The position numbers and the translations under genes were made by a program. Positions 23,818-31,528 of a DNA stretch of 43,915 bases are shown piece after piece (the stretch's first letter is position 1; each line of letters opens with the position of its first letter). The stretch is from a virus: positions 1 to 43,915 of IMG/VR virus record IMGVR_UViG_3300042731_009830; one strand, 5' to 3'. The notes beneath the pieces were generated by a model. It had not been told where the DNA came from and did no database searches. It was given only the letters and a program-made list of their open reading frames with translations.

Positions 23818-24072
23818 CTATAACGAGCTGGCCCAACCTCGCAGGTAATCAGCGGCTTGAGTGTGTTCGCAATCATGATGTTTTTCGGGTGCAAAAACCA
23901 TTAATATTGGCTTATCGAACTCTACATAAGGCGTACCCGCCTCATAAGAACAACCGTATTTTGTATATAAACAGCCACCCGGTACTTTTGTTATCGTTGT
24001 CGTATCGTTAATCTTAATTTCTTCCCACATCGGGATTTTTAATACATCATCGAATTCTTTTATATCTCTCAT
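23818..24072 (-). CDS. Hypothetical protein
   Basis: 84 residues, start behind GGAGG. Contains Cys and His residues (GGCLYTKYGCSYEAG, HHDCEHTQAADYLRG) that might bind metal. Not recognised. The stop is TAG within the duplicated leader of the next gene. Confidence 0.55.
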   Translation of the reverse strand: MRDIKEFDDVLKIPMWEEIKINDTTTITKVPGGCLYTKYGCSYEAGTPYVEFDKPILMVFAPEKHHDCEHTQAADYLRGWASSL

Positions 24073-24108
24073 AATTAACCTCCGATTTTTTCTGCTATAA
24101 CGGACCGG

Positions 24109-24423
24109 TCATGGTTTTTTTTTCCAAATATTTATTCTCCCATCACAAATCTCTCCGCCACTATAATACGTTGAAGTTATAACATCAGCAACGATGTTTT
24201 CCGCATGGTAACTCTCTGCGGTTATAGTGCGGGCCTTAATGTTTTCCGCACTTATCACATATCGAATCTCGTGTGTATGGTCACCTGTACTATAGTCGGC
24301 ACGTGACTCGTTTCTAATTACTATCTTCTTTTCTGGTTTTGGTTCCGGCTCTTTCGGCAGTCTGCCGATGACCAGAATAGCCCCCAGTAATTTTATAAAA
24401 CTTCTCCGATTAATCCTGCTCAT
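24109..24423 (-). CDS. Protein with twin-arginine-type signal
   Basis: 104 residues. It begins MSRINRRSFIKLLGAILVIG, a good match to the Tat consensus (RRxFhK) with a short hydrophobic core. A Pro/Glu/Lys hinge follows, then repeat-like beta segments (ENIKARTITAESYHAENIVA). Export of a phage protein by Tat, or membrane anchoring, is implied. The repeats resemble fibre-like beta structures. It overlaps the preceding gene by ATGA. Confidence 0.55.
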   Translation of the reverse strand: MSRINRRSFIKLLGAILVIGRLPKEPEPKPEKKIVIRNESRADYSTGDHTHEIRYVISAENIKARTITAESYHAENIVADVITSTYYSGGEICDGRINIWKKKP

Positions 24424-24602
24424 GATTCACCTTCGGCTTTTTCCGCAACAGTTACGGTTATGGTCATTATAGTCTGCTCTTCCTGTCCCGAACTAACGGT
24501 GGTCTTTATTACATTTTCAACAGGATCGTTCCGGTCCGGCCGGCCGTCCTTCTCGGCAACGGGTATCAGCTTATTGCCTTCTTTTAAAAAATTTATCTTC
24601 AT
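24420..24602 (-). CDS. Hypothetical small protein
   Basis: 60 residues: MKINFLKEGNKLIPVAEKDG, then VIKTTVSSGQEEQTIMTITV. Acidic, no membrane segment. Coupled by ATGA to the Tat-signal gene, so the two may act together. Function unknown. Confidence 0.5.
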   Translation of the reverse strand: MKINFLKEGNKLIPVAEKDGRPDRNDPVENVIKTTVSSGQEEQTIMTITVTVAEKAEGES

Positions 24603-24657
24603 AATCCAGTTTTCTCCGGGGGTTCCATGTCCCCTACGCGGGTATTATTAAAAATAT

Positions 24658-25278
24658 TTAATGCCACCGGCTGTCTTCCGGCAGGTCGGCGTTCGGTATT
24701 TCCTTTGCTATGAAATCCGCTGCTGTATTCTTCAAGGATACGGGGACATCGTTTTTCGGATATCCGCGTATGCAGTAGAATTGATGCAGGTCGTGTTTAT
24801 CCTCCGGCGAATATTTCTTCTGAAAGTGTACGGTGACAAGCCATCTTCCGGTCTCGATCGCCTCGATCAGCCTGGCTGCCAGGCCAGGCTCATTTTTTAA
24901 TAAATTCAAAAACTTCGCCTCCGGCTGCATATCTTTTTCCTGGCCGCTGTCCGCCTGTGCCTCAGGTGCCGTACGCTGTTTGCTTTTTTCCTGTGCCTTT
25001 TCGAGTGCGTTCGTCCGTTTTTTATCTTTGTATTTGCTCATACGTACCATACCTCCCGAATCAGATGCACTTGGAGAACTACAAGTTACCTCTTTTTTTG
25101 ATATTAATTTTACTTCCGGATGTTTAGACAGATAATCGTTTAAGGATTTTTCGTCGTTAAAATGATTATCCTCCTCATAATCAGGGCCCTCAAGTTTGAC
25201 ATATAGCAATTTACGGGGTTTTTTTGTGCTTTTTTCCTGTGCCTTTTCAAGTGCGGTCGTCAGTTTTTTATCTTTCAT
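24658..25278 (-). CDS. Hypothetical protein with internal duplication
   Basis: 206 residues. The N-terminal KDKKLTTALEKAQEKSTKK recurs at about residues 84-101 as KDKKRTNALEKAQEKSKQR, so two related units are fused or a second start (MSKYKDKKRTNALEK) is used. It also carries APEAQADSGQ, shared with the gene at 25365-25934. The C-terminal 90 residues (GRWLVTVHFQKKYSPEDKHD, LHQFYCIRGYPKNDVP) look like a folded domain of unknown function. Confidence 0.55.
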   Translation of the reverse strand: MKDKKLTTALEKAQEKSTKKPRKLLYVKLEGPDYEEDNHFNDEKSLNDYLSKHPEVKLISKKEVTCSSPSASDSGGMVRMSKYKDKKRTNALEKAQEKSKQRTAPEAQADSGQEKDMQPEAKFLNLLKNEPGLAARLIEAIETGRWLVTVHFQKKYSPEDKHDLHQFYCIRGYPKNDVPVSLKNTAADFIAKEIPNADLPEDSRWH

Positions 25279-25364
25279 AAATTTCCTTTCCAGAATCGAT
25301 ATTACATTATAAAGGTTAATAACTTAAAGTACATATTTATTTGCTATTTTTAGCGTACGAAAAA

Positions 25365-25934
25365 CTAACCGCCGGTTCGGCGGCCGTTCACCGAATATTT
25401 CCATCTGCATATCGGTGCCCGGCAGCGGCGGTACTGCCTGCCTTTTTTGACGTCGGTATGATAGGCCTCGGTATTGGTGCCCTTACACCTCGGGCAACGC
25501 CTGGCATCCGGAAAGTGCCATTTGGGTGTCGGAGCGACACTTTCTTTCTTTCCTTCGACTTCGCTCAGGACAGGCTCATGTTTTTCTTTGTCCGTATCGT
25601 TAGTCTTATCGGGATCTTTATCAGAACGGATTTTTTCATCTTCGGGAGCTTTTTGTTTGTCCGTATCGTTAGTCTTATCGGGATCTTTATCAGAACGGGT
25701 TTTTTCATCTTCGGGAGCTTTTTCTTTGTCCGTATCGTTAGGAATAACTATCGGTCCAATTTGAGGTAAAGGTATAACTGTTGCAGATTGATTATCCTTA
25801 TTAATTCCGGCTGGATCTATATCCTCTGTACGCTGTCCGCTGTCTTCTTGCTGTACGCTGTCTTCCTGCTGTCCGCTGTCCGCCTGTGCCTCAGGTGCTA
25901 TACGCTGTACGCTTTCTTTTTTCTTTTTCGCCAT
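25365..25934 (-). CDS. Repeat-containing protein with C-terminal zinc ribbon
   Basis: 189 residues. The N-terminus shares RIAPEAQADSGQQED with the neighbouring gene. Residues about 65-116 contain two 23-residue repeats (NDTDKEKAPEDEKTRSDKDP type). EPVLSEVEG at about 120-128 is encoded by a dispersed REP-like palindrome. The C-terminus has RRCPRCKGTNTEAYHTDVKK and YRRCRAPICRWKYSV, a four-Cys zinc ribbon of the kind found in phage DNA-binding proteins. Probably a recent, repeat-built accessory gene. Confidence 0.6.
   Translation of the reverse strand: MAKKKKESVQRIAPEAQADSGQQEDSVQQEDSGQRTEDIDPAGINKDNQSATVIPLPQIGPIVIPNDTDKEKAPEDEKTRSDKDPDKTNDTDKQKAPEDEKIRSDKDPDKTNDTDKEKHEPVLSEVEGKKESVAPTPKWHFPDARRCPRCKGTNTEAYHTDVKKGRQYRRCRAPICRWKYSVNGRRTGG
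25553..25577. repeat. REP-like dispersed repeat inside a coding region
   Basis: CTTCGACTTCGCTCAGGACA followed by GGCTC encodes (P)VLSEVEG on minus and FDFAQDRL on plus. Both peptides are familiar from dispersed repeats in many environmental bacterial genomes, so a host repeat has inserted in frame. Confidence 0.6.
25587..25741 (-). repeat. 69-bp in-frame tandem repeat (about 2.2 copies)
   Basis: Units start at 25587, 25656 and 25725 (partial) and encode 23-residue acidic/basic repeats. Near-identical copies imply recent duplication. Confidence 0.8.
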
Positions 25935-25980
25935 ATTCGAATCCTTTCTAAGTCATAATAAATATCAAAAATTAAATATA

Positions 25981-26019
25981 AAAATATCAGGCGAAGCCTG
26001 TCCTTAATTTTGCATTTTG
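25981..26019. repeat. Intergenic repeat, copy 3
   Basis: AAAATAT, palindrome CAGGCGAAGCCTG (25988-26000), GTCCTTAATTTTGCATTTTG. It matches the right 39 bases of the copies at 15.5 and 16.3 kb and lies just after the terminase large-subunit stop. Confidence 0.8.
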
Positions 26020-26034
26020 ATTTTTTAATTTTAA

Positions 26035-27966
26035 TCAATATTTCGTCCTTATTTTTCGTGTTCCGACCGGCCTGCCGATTACCGGCGTCCCTTTAATCTC
26101 TCCGGCCTCCGGGCCCGGTATCGACCAGAGTCCCGCTATCTCTGCCGCCGCACGTGCATATACATCGCAGTCCCAGTAGTGGTTGGCCCGGCCCTCTTTT
26201 TTCAGCTTCCATCCGGCCCGTATTAACTTATTACCCTTTGTCTCTATCACCTTATGCTCGGCGGTAAGGTGCTCCAGTATCTCGTACTGGGTATCTTTAT
26301 GCAGGTGCCCGTAGCCGGGACCGGGCACCGTCGATTCGAAATACGACCTAAACAGTGCATCTTTATAGCTGGTCACGTTCAAATCATATCTTTTAATCCG
26401 CCCGCCGGCGGCGTAGCCGGTTCGCCACTGCCGCTTCTTTACCGTATCATCGCCGGCCACCGGGATCAGGTTCACCGTCCCTATATACTTTACGCACAGC
26501 GCGTCCACCTCCTCTGTATTATAGCCCCGGTCGATTGCCGCCGCCGCCGTCCGGTACTGGATATCCTTACCCTCCAGGGCCGGCCATCTGCGGGTAAGAA
26601 ACGGAATCACCTTCTCCAAATTATCCAGCCGGTCGGTAGGCCCGGTCTCTATCCTCTGCTCGAAGATACTCCAGAACTCACCCAGATAGCCCCAGCCAAG
26701 TACCCGCAGGAACAAATGGTCCTTCTGAACGTCCACGCCGGCGGTAATGATCTCCACACCCACAGGCACTATCTGTGCGGCGTATGAGCCGATATGGGTC
26801 TTTAGCCGCTCGATATCGGTTTCCGCCCGCGTCTGCCGCCACGGCCTGGCCAGCTGAGAGTTCCAGAAGTCTTTCAGCGGCTGAATATTGCCCATCTCTT
26901 TCTGCTTCTGGGCATTGACGAACTCACAGACCAGGTTCGTTACCGTCTCTACCATCGGGTGCAGCATTAACGCGTGGATCCTGCAGCTCTTGTACGCGGA
27001 CTCTCTGGATGTACCGGTTATCCGGCCCGTATCGTCAACACTGCAGCCATCCGGTACGAACTTTCCGCGGCAGACCGTGTTCCACCGGTCATCCTCCGAC
27101 CAAAAAGTGCCGCACTTCGGGCATACGTACCGGGCCCGACCGCCCTTGCTGTATACGCTTTCGGCGTAGAACCGCCACTTACCGCGATTGTCCCTGTACC
27201 GGTCTATTTTGACGTTCTCCCATTTGATCTCATGCCACTTGCCGCAGTGCTGGCACGGCGCCCACCACTGACAGCAGTCGCCTCTCTGCCAGTTCTGGTC
27301 GCTCATATCGCCGGCGGTTACCGGCGTCGTCATGGCCAGAAACTTACTGCGGTCCTTGAACCACCTCTGGCGTTTGCGCAGCAGCGATATTGGGTCGGCC
27401 TCTTCTCCTACATACGGCGGGTACTTACCCGTCTCATCCGCCTTGACATAGCAGACCGGTTTGTCCGCCATCGCCTCAGCCGTAGTCGCCCATCCGATAT
27501 ACAGGATCATATGGTCCATCACCGTTTGCTTGCCGATGAAGATGTTATTAACGTTGTGACCGCGTACATGGGCCAGCAGACTCTCGTTGGCGGCGAACAT
27601 CGGCCGGATCCTGGCCTCGATACGGTTCTTCACATCGTCCTTGGTCGGCATTATCTCCATCGTCGGGCCGGGCATACAGTCGGTAATATAACCGGTAAAG
27701 CCGGTCCCAAAAGTCGATTTACCCGATTGACTGCAGGCGTAAATCCATACCTCGCGTGTAGTAGTATCATCCAGATACGACGCTATCGGTACGAAATACG
27801 GTGTATACTCGCGGGACCACAGGCCCTCGACGGCGCTGGTCCCGCCGGTCAGGTAATAGTTGTTCTCCAGCCAGTCGATAAGGGCCGGTCGGGTCCGGGC
27901 CTTTAAGACCGCCTCCTCCTCCGGCTGGATGGGCAGTACGGTAATTTTTTCAACTATCGCTACCAT
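26035..27966 (-). CDS. Terminase large subunit (GpA-like)
   Basis: 643 residues. Walker A CSQSGKST at about residues 78-85, preceded by the family motif REVWIYA. PTMEIMPTKDDVKNRIEARI is the adjacent ATPase region; CQHCGKWHEIKW and YVCPKCGTFWSEDD are zinc-type pairs seen in GpA proteins. ITAGVDVQKDHLFLRVLGWG begins the nuclease domain, with AAAIDRGYNTEEV and WDCDVYARAAAEIAGL later. It cuts and packages DNA with the small subunit; GpA-type enzymes act at cos sites. No clear ribosome site precedes the ATG at 27966. Confidence 0.9.
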   Translation of the reverse strand: MVAIVEKITVLPIQPEEEAVLKARTRPALIDWLENNYYLTGGTSAVEGLWSREYTPYFVPIASYLDDTTTREVWIYACSQSGKSTFGTGFTGYITDCMPGPTMEIMPTKDDVKNRIEARIRPMFAANESLLAHVRGHNVNNIFIGKQTVMDHMILYIGWATTAEAMADKPVCYVKADETGKYPPYVGEEADPISLLRKRQRWFKDRSKFLAMTTPVTAGDMSDQNWQRGDCCQWWAPCQHCGKWHEIKWENVKIDRYRDNRGKWRFYAESVYSKGGRARYVCPKCGTFWSEDDRWNTVCRGKFVPDGCSVDDTGRITGTSRESAYKSCRIHALMLHPMVETVTNLVCEFVNAQKQKEMGNIQPLKDFWNSQLARPWRQTRAETDIERLKTHIGSYAAQIVPVGVEIITAGVDVQKDHLFLRVLGWGYLGEFWSIFEQRIETGPTDRLDNLEKVIPFLTRRWPALEGKDIQYRTAAAAIDRGYNTEEVDALCVKYIGTVNLIPVAGDDTVKKRQWRTGYAAGGRIKRYDLNVTSYKDALFRSYFESTVPGPGYGHLHKDTQYEILEHLTAEHKVIETKGNKLIRAGWKLKKEGRANHYWDCDVYARAAAEIAGLWSIPGPEAGEIKGTPVIGRPVGTRKIRTKY

Positions 27967-28015
27967 TAATTATATCAAATATCTAATATCAAAACCGACT
28001 GAATCTCTTTATCCA

Positions 28016-28324
28016 TTAGGTCCCCGCAATTTCAACTTTAACCTTTTTCAGTTTTATGTGTTCAATTTCGATTTCTTCCGTTTTACTGAATTCAGGTACC
28101 TCCTCGAAATCAGGATGAAATATCGTCAATGCTAAGCAATTTTTGGGTGGGTAATAACTTACAGACCATATCTTATACCCTTCCGGCAGTCCCTTAAAAA
28201 TGGGTACTTCAATTATTTTTTGGCCATCGAAGCAGTTTAAGATCCCTTCAAGGAAATCTATTGAAACAAAAGCGATTTTTACTCTACGTCTCATCGATCC
28301 GATTACCATTTCTCTCTGGTCCAT
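28016..28324 (-). CDS. Hypothetical protein
   Basis: 102 residues, behind AAGGAG. Beta-rich core GYKIWSVSYYPPKNCLALTI, then FHPDFEEVPEFSKTEEIEIE. Probably a small phage-encoded regulatory or accessory protein; not recognised. Confidence 0.55.
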   Translation of the reverse strand: MDQREMVIGSMRRRVKIAFVSIDFLEGILNCFDGQKIIEVPIFKGLPEGYKIWSVSYYPPKNCLALTIFHPDFEEVPEFSKTEEIEIEHIKLKKVKVEIAGT

Positions 28325-28389
28325 TTTTAATTCTCCTTAATCAGTTCAAATCGCTACCATTGTTTGTTACATGTACCGCAAACGGAGTC

Positions 28390-28494
28390 CTATTCCAATC
28401 GAATGAATATCTCGAAGAAATTGCCATCACAACTTCCATATCCGCAGGATGGACATTCCGAAGGCGGGATCGTATCATTAATTATTTTACTACA
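28390..28494 (-). other. In-frame extension beyond an amber stop: rubredoxin-like zinc ribbon
   Basis: Directly after the TAG of the next gene the same frame continues CSKIINDTIPPSECPSCGYG and on to another TAG at 28390. Joined across the amber it reads KWKCR-x-CSK...CPSCG, a convincing CxxC...CxxC zinc ribbon. This implies readthrough, a nonsense mutation or a sequencing error. Confidence 0.5.
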
Positions 28495-28716
28495 CTACCT
28501 GCATTTCCATTTTATTGGTTTCTTCTGGTCCTTTTTAATATTAATGTCACTTCCGCCTTTAAGTATCTTTTCCGGTAATCCGATCTCTTGAAGTTTTTCC
28601 TCGACAGGAATCGTTTCGTAATACATAGTGATTTTTCTGTCGCGGGAGATTTCGATAATAATTCTCCGGCATTTATCGGGTACAAGCCCGGCGGCTATAA
28701 AATCTTCTATTAACAT
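28495..28716 (-). CDS. Hypothetical protein ending at an amber codon within a zinc ribbon
   Basis: 73 residues to the TAG at 28495. MLIEDFIAAGLVPDKCRRII then MYYETIPVEEKLQEIGLPEK. The last residues are KPIKWKCR and the downstream frame supplies the second half of a Cys4 site, so the annotated stop truncates what was or is a 108-codon protein. It lies between the two terminase genes. Confidence 0.55.
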   Translation of the reverse strand: MLIEDFIAAGLVPDKCRRIIIEISRDRKITMYYETIPVEEKLQEIGLPEKILKGGSDINIKKDQKKPIKWKCR

Positions 28717-28721
28717 TTATT

Positions 28722-29747
28722 TTAATTCTCCTTTATCAGTTCAAGCAGCTCGATATATTTTTTTTCCGCTTCGGCGGGCAGGTACAGAAACTCCGGCACA
28801 TCCAGCCATCCTTCCTGGAGTTCGCCGAAGAACCGCCTTAGTATATCGGTGGTCTTTTCCACCGTCTGGCTATGCACCATCGTCGCCAGCTCACGCGTGC
28901 GGTAGCGGAACCCGGAAGTTATCTTCTGCCATCGAGCCGCCAGGCCGCCGATCACCTCGGCCCTGTCCAGCAGGTCGTGACGCCGTTCGGCCAGGTTCAG
29001 CTTCATCTGCTCGGCCTTCAGGTTTCTCAGTGCGTCTGACGGCAGAGGCGCCGTATCTGTTACCTTGGACTTCGTAAAGCCCTCGAACCATCTGATCGCA
29101 TCTTTCAAATTGATGGTACCGTCCCCCGCCCGGGGCAGTCCGTTTTTGGTATACCAGGCATGTATCGTCTGGCGGGTGACATCGAACAGCTCGGCCATCT
29201 GGCTTACGGTCAGTTTCGCGTAATTTATATTGGCCGACCCGCCGCGGCCTTCTCCCTCGTCGTAGAGAAAATTCTCTATCGCCTTTATCGCCTGCTGATT
29301 TCCCTCCTCGGCCACCTTGACCAGTGCGGTCTTTGCCTTTGCAACGGTATCGATCCTCGTCTGCTCCCACAGACTGTTTATCTCGGCGTCGCTGTCGAGC
29401 AGCTCCCTGAGCTGCATACTGTGCTCGAATCCCAGTTTCTTTGCCGTCTGGCTGACCGTCATAATGGCACCGGCACAGGCCCTTAAATTGCGAAGCAGCT
29501 GGCCCCGCTCGAAGGCCCGGCCGATCTCGGAATATTTTTGCGCATATTCCGCCAGCGTTTTGCGCAGTCTCGGCCTTTCTTTATGCAGCTCGATATCCGC
29601 CGCCGCCATATCCGCACACTCATACCCGAGCTGTTTTGCGAAGACGGGAGTAAAAGGCAGACGCTTACCCCCGCTCAGGCGCCGCGGGGGCTTATCTTTT
29701 GAACCCGCCTTTCGGCGGGACCGAGTTTTATTTGGAGTTTTTGTCAT
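28722..29747 (-). CDS. Terminase small subunit (Nu1-like)
   Basis: 341 residues, longer than lambda Nu1 (181). Residues about 165-220 carry the Nu1 winged-helix motif: LTVSQMAELFDVTRQTIHAW, YTKNGLPRAGDGTINLKDA, IRWFEGF. An earlier second helix-turn-helix-like segment (IMTVSQTAKKLGFEHSMQL) and a repeat-like helical region (KTALVKVAEEGNQQAIKAIE) precede it. The C-terminal half (LAERRHDLLDRAEVIGGLAA) is typical of Nu1-type proteins. It recognises the packaging site. The first 40 codons contain two GC-rich palindromes. ATGA overlap with the next upstream gene. Confidence 0.8.
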   Translation of the reverse strand: MTKTPNKTRSRRKAGSKDKPPRRLSGGKRLPFTPVFAKQLGYECADMAAADIELHKERPRLRKTLAEYAQKYSEIGRAFERGQLLRNLRACAGAIMTVSQTAKKLGFEHSMQLRELLDSDAEINSLWEQTRIDTVAKAKTALVKVAEEGNQQAIKAIENFLYDEGEGRGGSANINYAKLTVSQMAELFDVTRQTIHAWYTKNGLPRAGDGTINLKDAIRWFEGFTKSKVTDTAPLPSDALRNLKAEQMKLNLAERRHDLLDRAEVIGGLAARWQKITSGFRYRTRELATMVHSQTVEKTTDILRRFFGELQEGWLDVPEFLYLPAEAEKKYIELLELIKEN

Positions 29748-29977
29748 GCTCCGTTTTTCGCTATTTTAGTAAGCCGCTTCATTTGTGCCGCATACTCCGG
29801 GTCGAACGCCGCCCGCAGCTCCGATAAGTTCGTTCCCTCGAAGAACCGATACATATTAGCCGCCGACCTGATCGCCTGATACTGCCGGTCGGAGACCATC
29901 TGCCTGGCCTCCAGCTTCTTAAAAGTCACTTTCATCCGCTCGGCCAGATCTAAAATTTGTTTAATGTCACTATCCAT
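29744..29977 (-). CDS. Hypothetical helical protein
   Basis: 77 residues: MDSDIKQILDLAERMKVTFK, MVSDRQYQAIRSAANMYRFF, PEYAAQMKRLTKIAKNGA. All helical. Coupled to the terminase small subunit (ATGA) and to the upstream gene (8-nt overlap), so probably a packaging or early-late accessory; not recognised. Confidence 0.55.
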   Translation of the reverse strand: MDSDIKQILDLAERMKVTFKKLEARQMVSDRQYQAIRSAANMYRFFEGTNLSELRAAFDPEYAAQMKRLTKIAKNGA

Positions 29978-30170
29978 TTGCCGCTTTCTTTTTTTTCAGC
30001 TCCGCTATTTTGCCGGCCATCTCAGTCTTTATAAAGTACCCAAGCGCTATTTTCGGTTCCATCCCCTTACATACCTCATCCGCGTATTCGTTAATAATTG
30101 CCATAAGCACCTTGTCTTTAGGCACCTTCTTTGCATTAATGGTTATCGTTGTTTTCTTCTTTTTAGCCAT
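29970..30170 (-). CDS. Hypothetical small basic protein
   Basis: 66 residues: MAKKKKTTITINAKKVPKDK, then a helical DEVCKGMEPKIALGYFIK. Lys-rich at both ends; may bind nucleic acid. Start 3 nt after the stop of the next small gene. Confidence 0.5.
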   Translation of the reverse strand: MAKKKKTTITINAKKVPKDKVLMAIINEYADEVCKGMEPKIALGYFIKTEMAGKIAELKKKKAANG

Positions 30171-30173
30171 ATC

Positions 30174-30311
30174 TCATCTGCCCTCCCCGGCCGTCTGAAG
30201 TGCTTTCAATGTCCTCTTCAATGCGGCCGATAATTCTTTAATAACCTTCGTTTTTTCCCGTTCTCTCTTTAAGTGACTGCAGTTACTGCAGGCTGTTTTG
30301 TTTTTGTTCAT
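30174..30311 (-). CDS. Small CxxC protein
   Basis: 45 residues, too short for usual gene calling: MNKNKTACSNCSHLKREREK then TKVIKELSAALKRTLKALQ. A CSNC knuckle plus a helix. The ATG lacks a clear ribosome site, but the ORF fits exactly between its neighbours. Confidence 0.4.
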   Translation of the reverse strand: MNKNKTACSNCSHLKREREKTKVIKELSAALKRTLKALQTAGEGR

Positions 30312-30336
30312 TTTATAACTCCGTTTACTTAACTAC

Positions 30337-30681
30337 TTATTTTTCATTTATTTGCTTCTCCATGCCCTCAAATACGAGCTCCCTTAATCTCGACTCCGGC
30401 GACCCATCCTCACCGATTTGCTCGGTTATGATTTTTTTTAATTTCCTCGCCTGATAGAACTTACCGGCCTTCCTGAGGGCCGTAATAATTCCTTCGGCCT
30501 GGCTCCTCGTAAGTATTACCTTGTTAACGCAGTCCGGCGTCTTTTCATCTATATACAAAAGTTGGGTAAACAACGAGCGGAAGGTCTTGTATATTAGATT
30601 ATGTGCGTGCTGCAGCCTGTTACTGCCGTCCTGCAGTCCCAGTTTATAGGCCTTCGCAATATCGCCATCCCTTTTTATCAT
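30337..30681 (-). CDS. Hypothetical protein
   Basis: 114 residues, helical and basic: MIKRDGDIAKAYKLGLQDGS, ILTRSQAEGIITALRKAGKF, YQARKLKKIITEQIGEDGS. Immediately follows the AP2-like gene (adjacent stop/start), so they may be functionally linked. Confidence 0.55.
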   Translation of the reverse strand: MIKRDGDIAKAYKLGLQDGSNRLQHAHNLIYKTFRSLFTQLLYIDEKTPDCVNKVILTRSQAEGIITALRKAGKFYQARKLKKIITEQIGEDGSPESRLRELVFEGMEKQINEK

Positions 30682-31197
30682 TTACGCTCCTGGAAAATCC
30701 CCGGCCTGCATGCCGCCTGTTACTTTAATATTACTTGCCGCCCTGTCGTCCTTTTTGTATTCTTTAAGTAGCCGTCTGGCCTCCTCGAGGTTGCCCAGTT
30801 TTTGCTGAACGGCCGCCGCCGCCAGCAGCTCATCTTTGAAAGTTCCTATATGGATGACCTTCTTTTTGTCTTTATCATAATACTGGGCCCCGAATTTCCC
30901 GGGCCCGAATGTGCGTACACCTTTGTATTTATTTTTCGTCCTGTTAATAATCGATTTCTTTGTTGCCGAGTCTTTGGGTTTTTTAATTTTCTTTTTTCCG
31001 GTTTGTACCGGTCGTTTTTTCTTTCGTCCGGTCTTTATGTTCGCAACAATCATCGGCAGAAATTTCTTTTCACTTATCTCTGAGGTATTTTCGAGTAATA
31101 TCGTTTCACCGGTGACATAATTTTTCAGCCTGTAAGTCATTATCTCTTCCAGTACGAAAACTTCCTTTCCCGTCCTTGTCCAGAATTGCGCCGTCAT
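30682..31197 (-). CDS. AP2/ERF-like DNA-binding protein
   Basis: 171 residues, start behind AAAGGAG. A Lys/Arg-rich linker (residues about 57-85) precedes NKYKGVRTFGPGKFGAQYYD, then KDKKKVIHIGTFKDELLAAA, which matches the YRGVR...W...LGTF..AEEAA pattern of AP2 domains. Phage AP2 domains usually accompany HNH homing endonucleases; no HNH motif (e.g. HHxx) is visible here, so this may be a free-standing DNA-binding protein or a remnant. Confidence 0.65.
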   Translation of the reverse strand: MTAQFWTRTGKEVFVLEEIMTYRLKNYVTGETILLENTSEISEKKFLPMIVANIKTGRKKKRPVQTGKKKIKKPKDSATKKSIINRTKNKYKGVRTFGPGKFGAQYYDKDKKKVIHIGTFKDELLAAAAVQQKLGNLEEARRLLKEYKKDDRAASNIKVTGGMQAGDFPGA

Positions 31198-31246
31198 AAT
31201 AAAACTCCTTTCTTTCAGGCCCCGCGCCGCCTGAGCGGGTATATAT

Positions 31247-31495
31247 TTAATTATTCCACCTGAATGTATTTACAAAACGTTCCCAGCAGCACTCCTTCGC
31301 CATAGCGAAGTGCTTGTTGGATTTAATCATTTTTTTTAATAACGGTTCCATCTCCCTCATGTGCTGGCCCATATCCTCCGGGCCCAGCCTGGTCAGCCGC
31401 AGAGGCACCGAAAAGCTGCCGGCAATCATCTGCCTTTCCAGTAATATGTCATCCAGATCGTTTTCCACACCAGTACCCAAAAAGAAAAACCACAA
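31247..31495 (-). CDS. Hypothetical small protein (start uncertain)
   Basis: At most 82 residues from a TTG at 31495; the ATG at 31429 (MIAGSFSVPLRLTRLG) behind GGAAAGG gives 60 residues and is preferred. DMGQHMREMEPLLKKMIKSN and CCWERFVNTFRWNN are amphipathic and helical. Not recognised. Confidence 0.4.
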   Translation of the reverse strand: MWFFFLGTGVENDLDDILLERQMIAGSFSVPLRLTRLGPEDMGQHMREMEPLLKKMIKSNKHFAMAKECCWERFVNTFRWNN

Positions 31496-31528
31496 TCGTA
31501 TAAATAACTACAACCGCCCCGAACATAA

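Noticed and set aside
26974-27906. 310-codon plus-strand frame
   Set aside because: Lies wholly antisense to the well-supported terminase large subunit; typical shadow from codon bias.
28495-28497. Whole-genome TAG recoding (alternative code)
   Set aside because: Several genes with natural ends use TAG (fibre at 7884, M-like at 13252, tape measure at 13765, lipoprotein at 43332).
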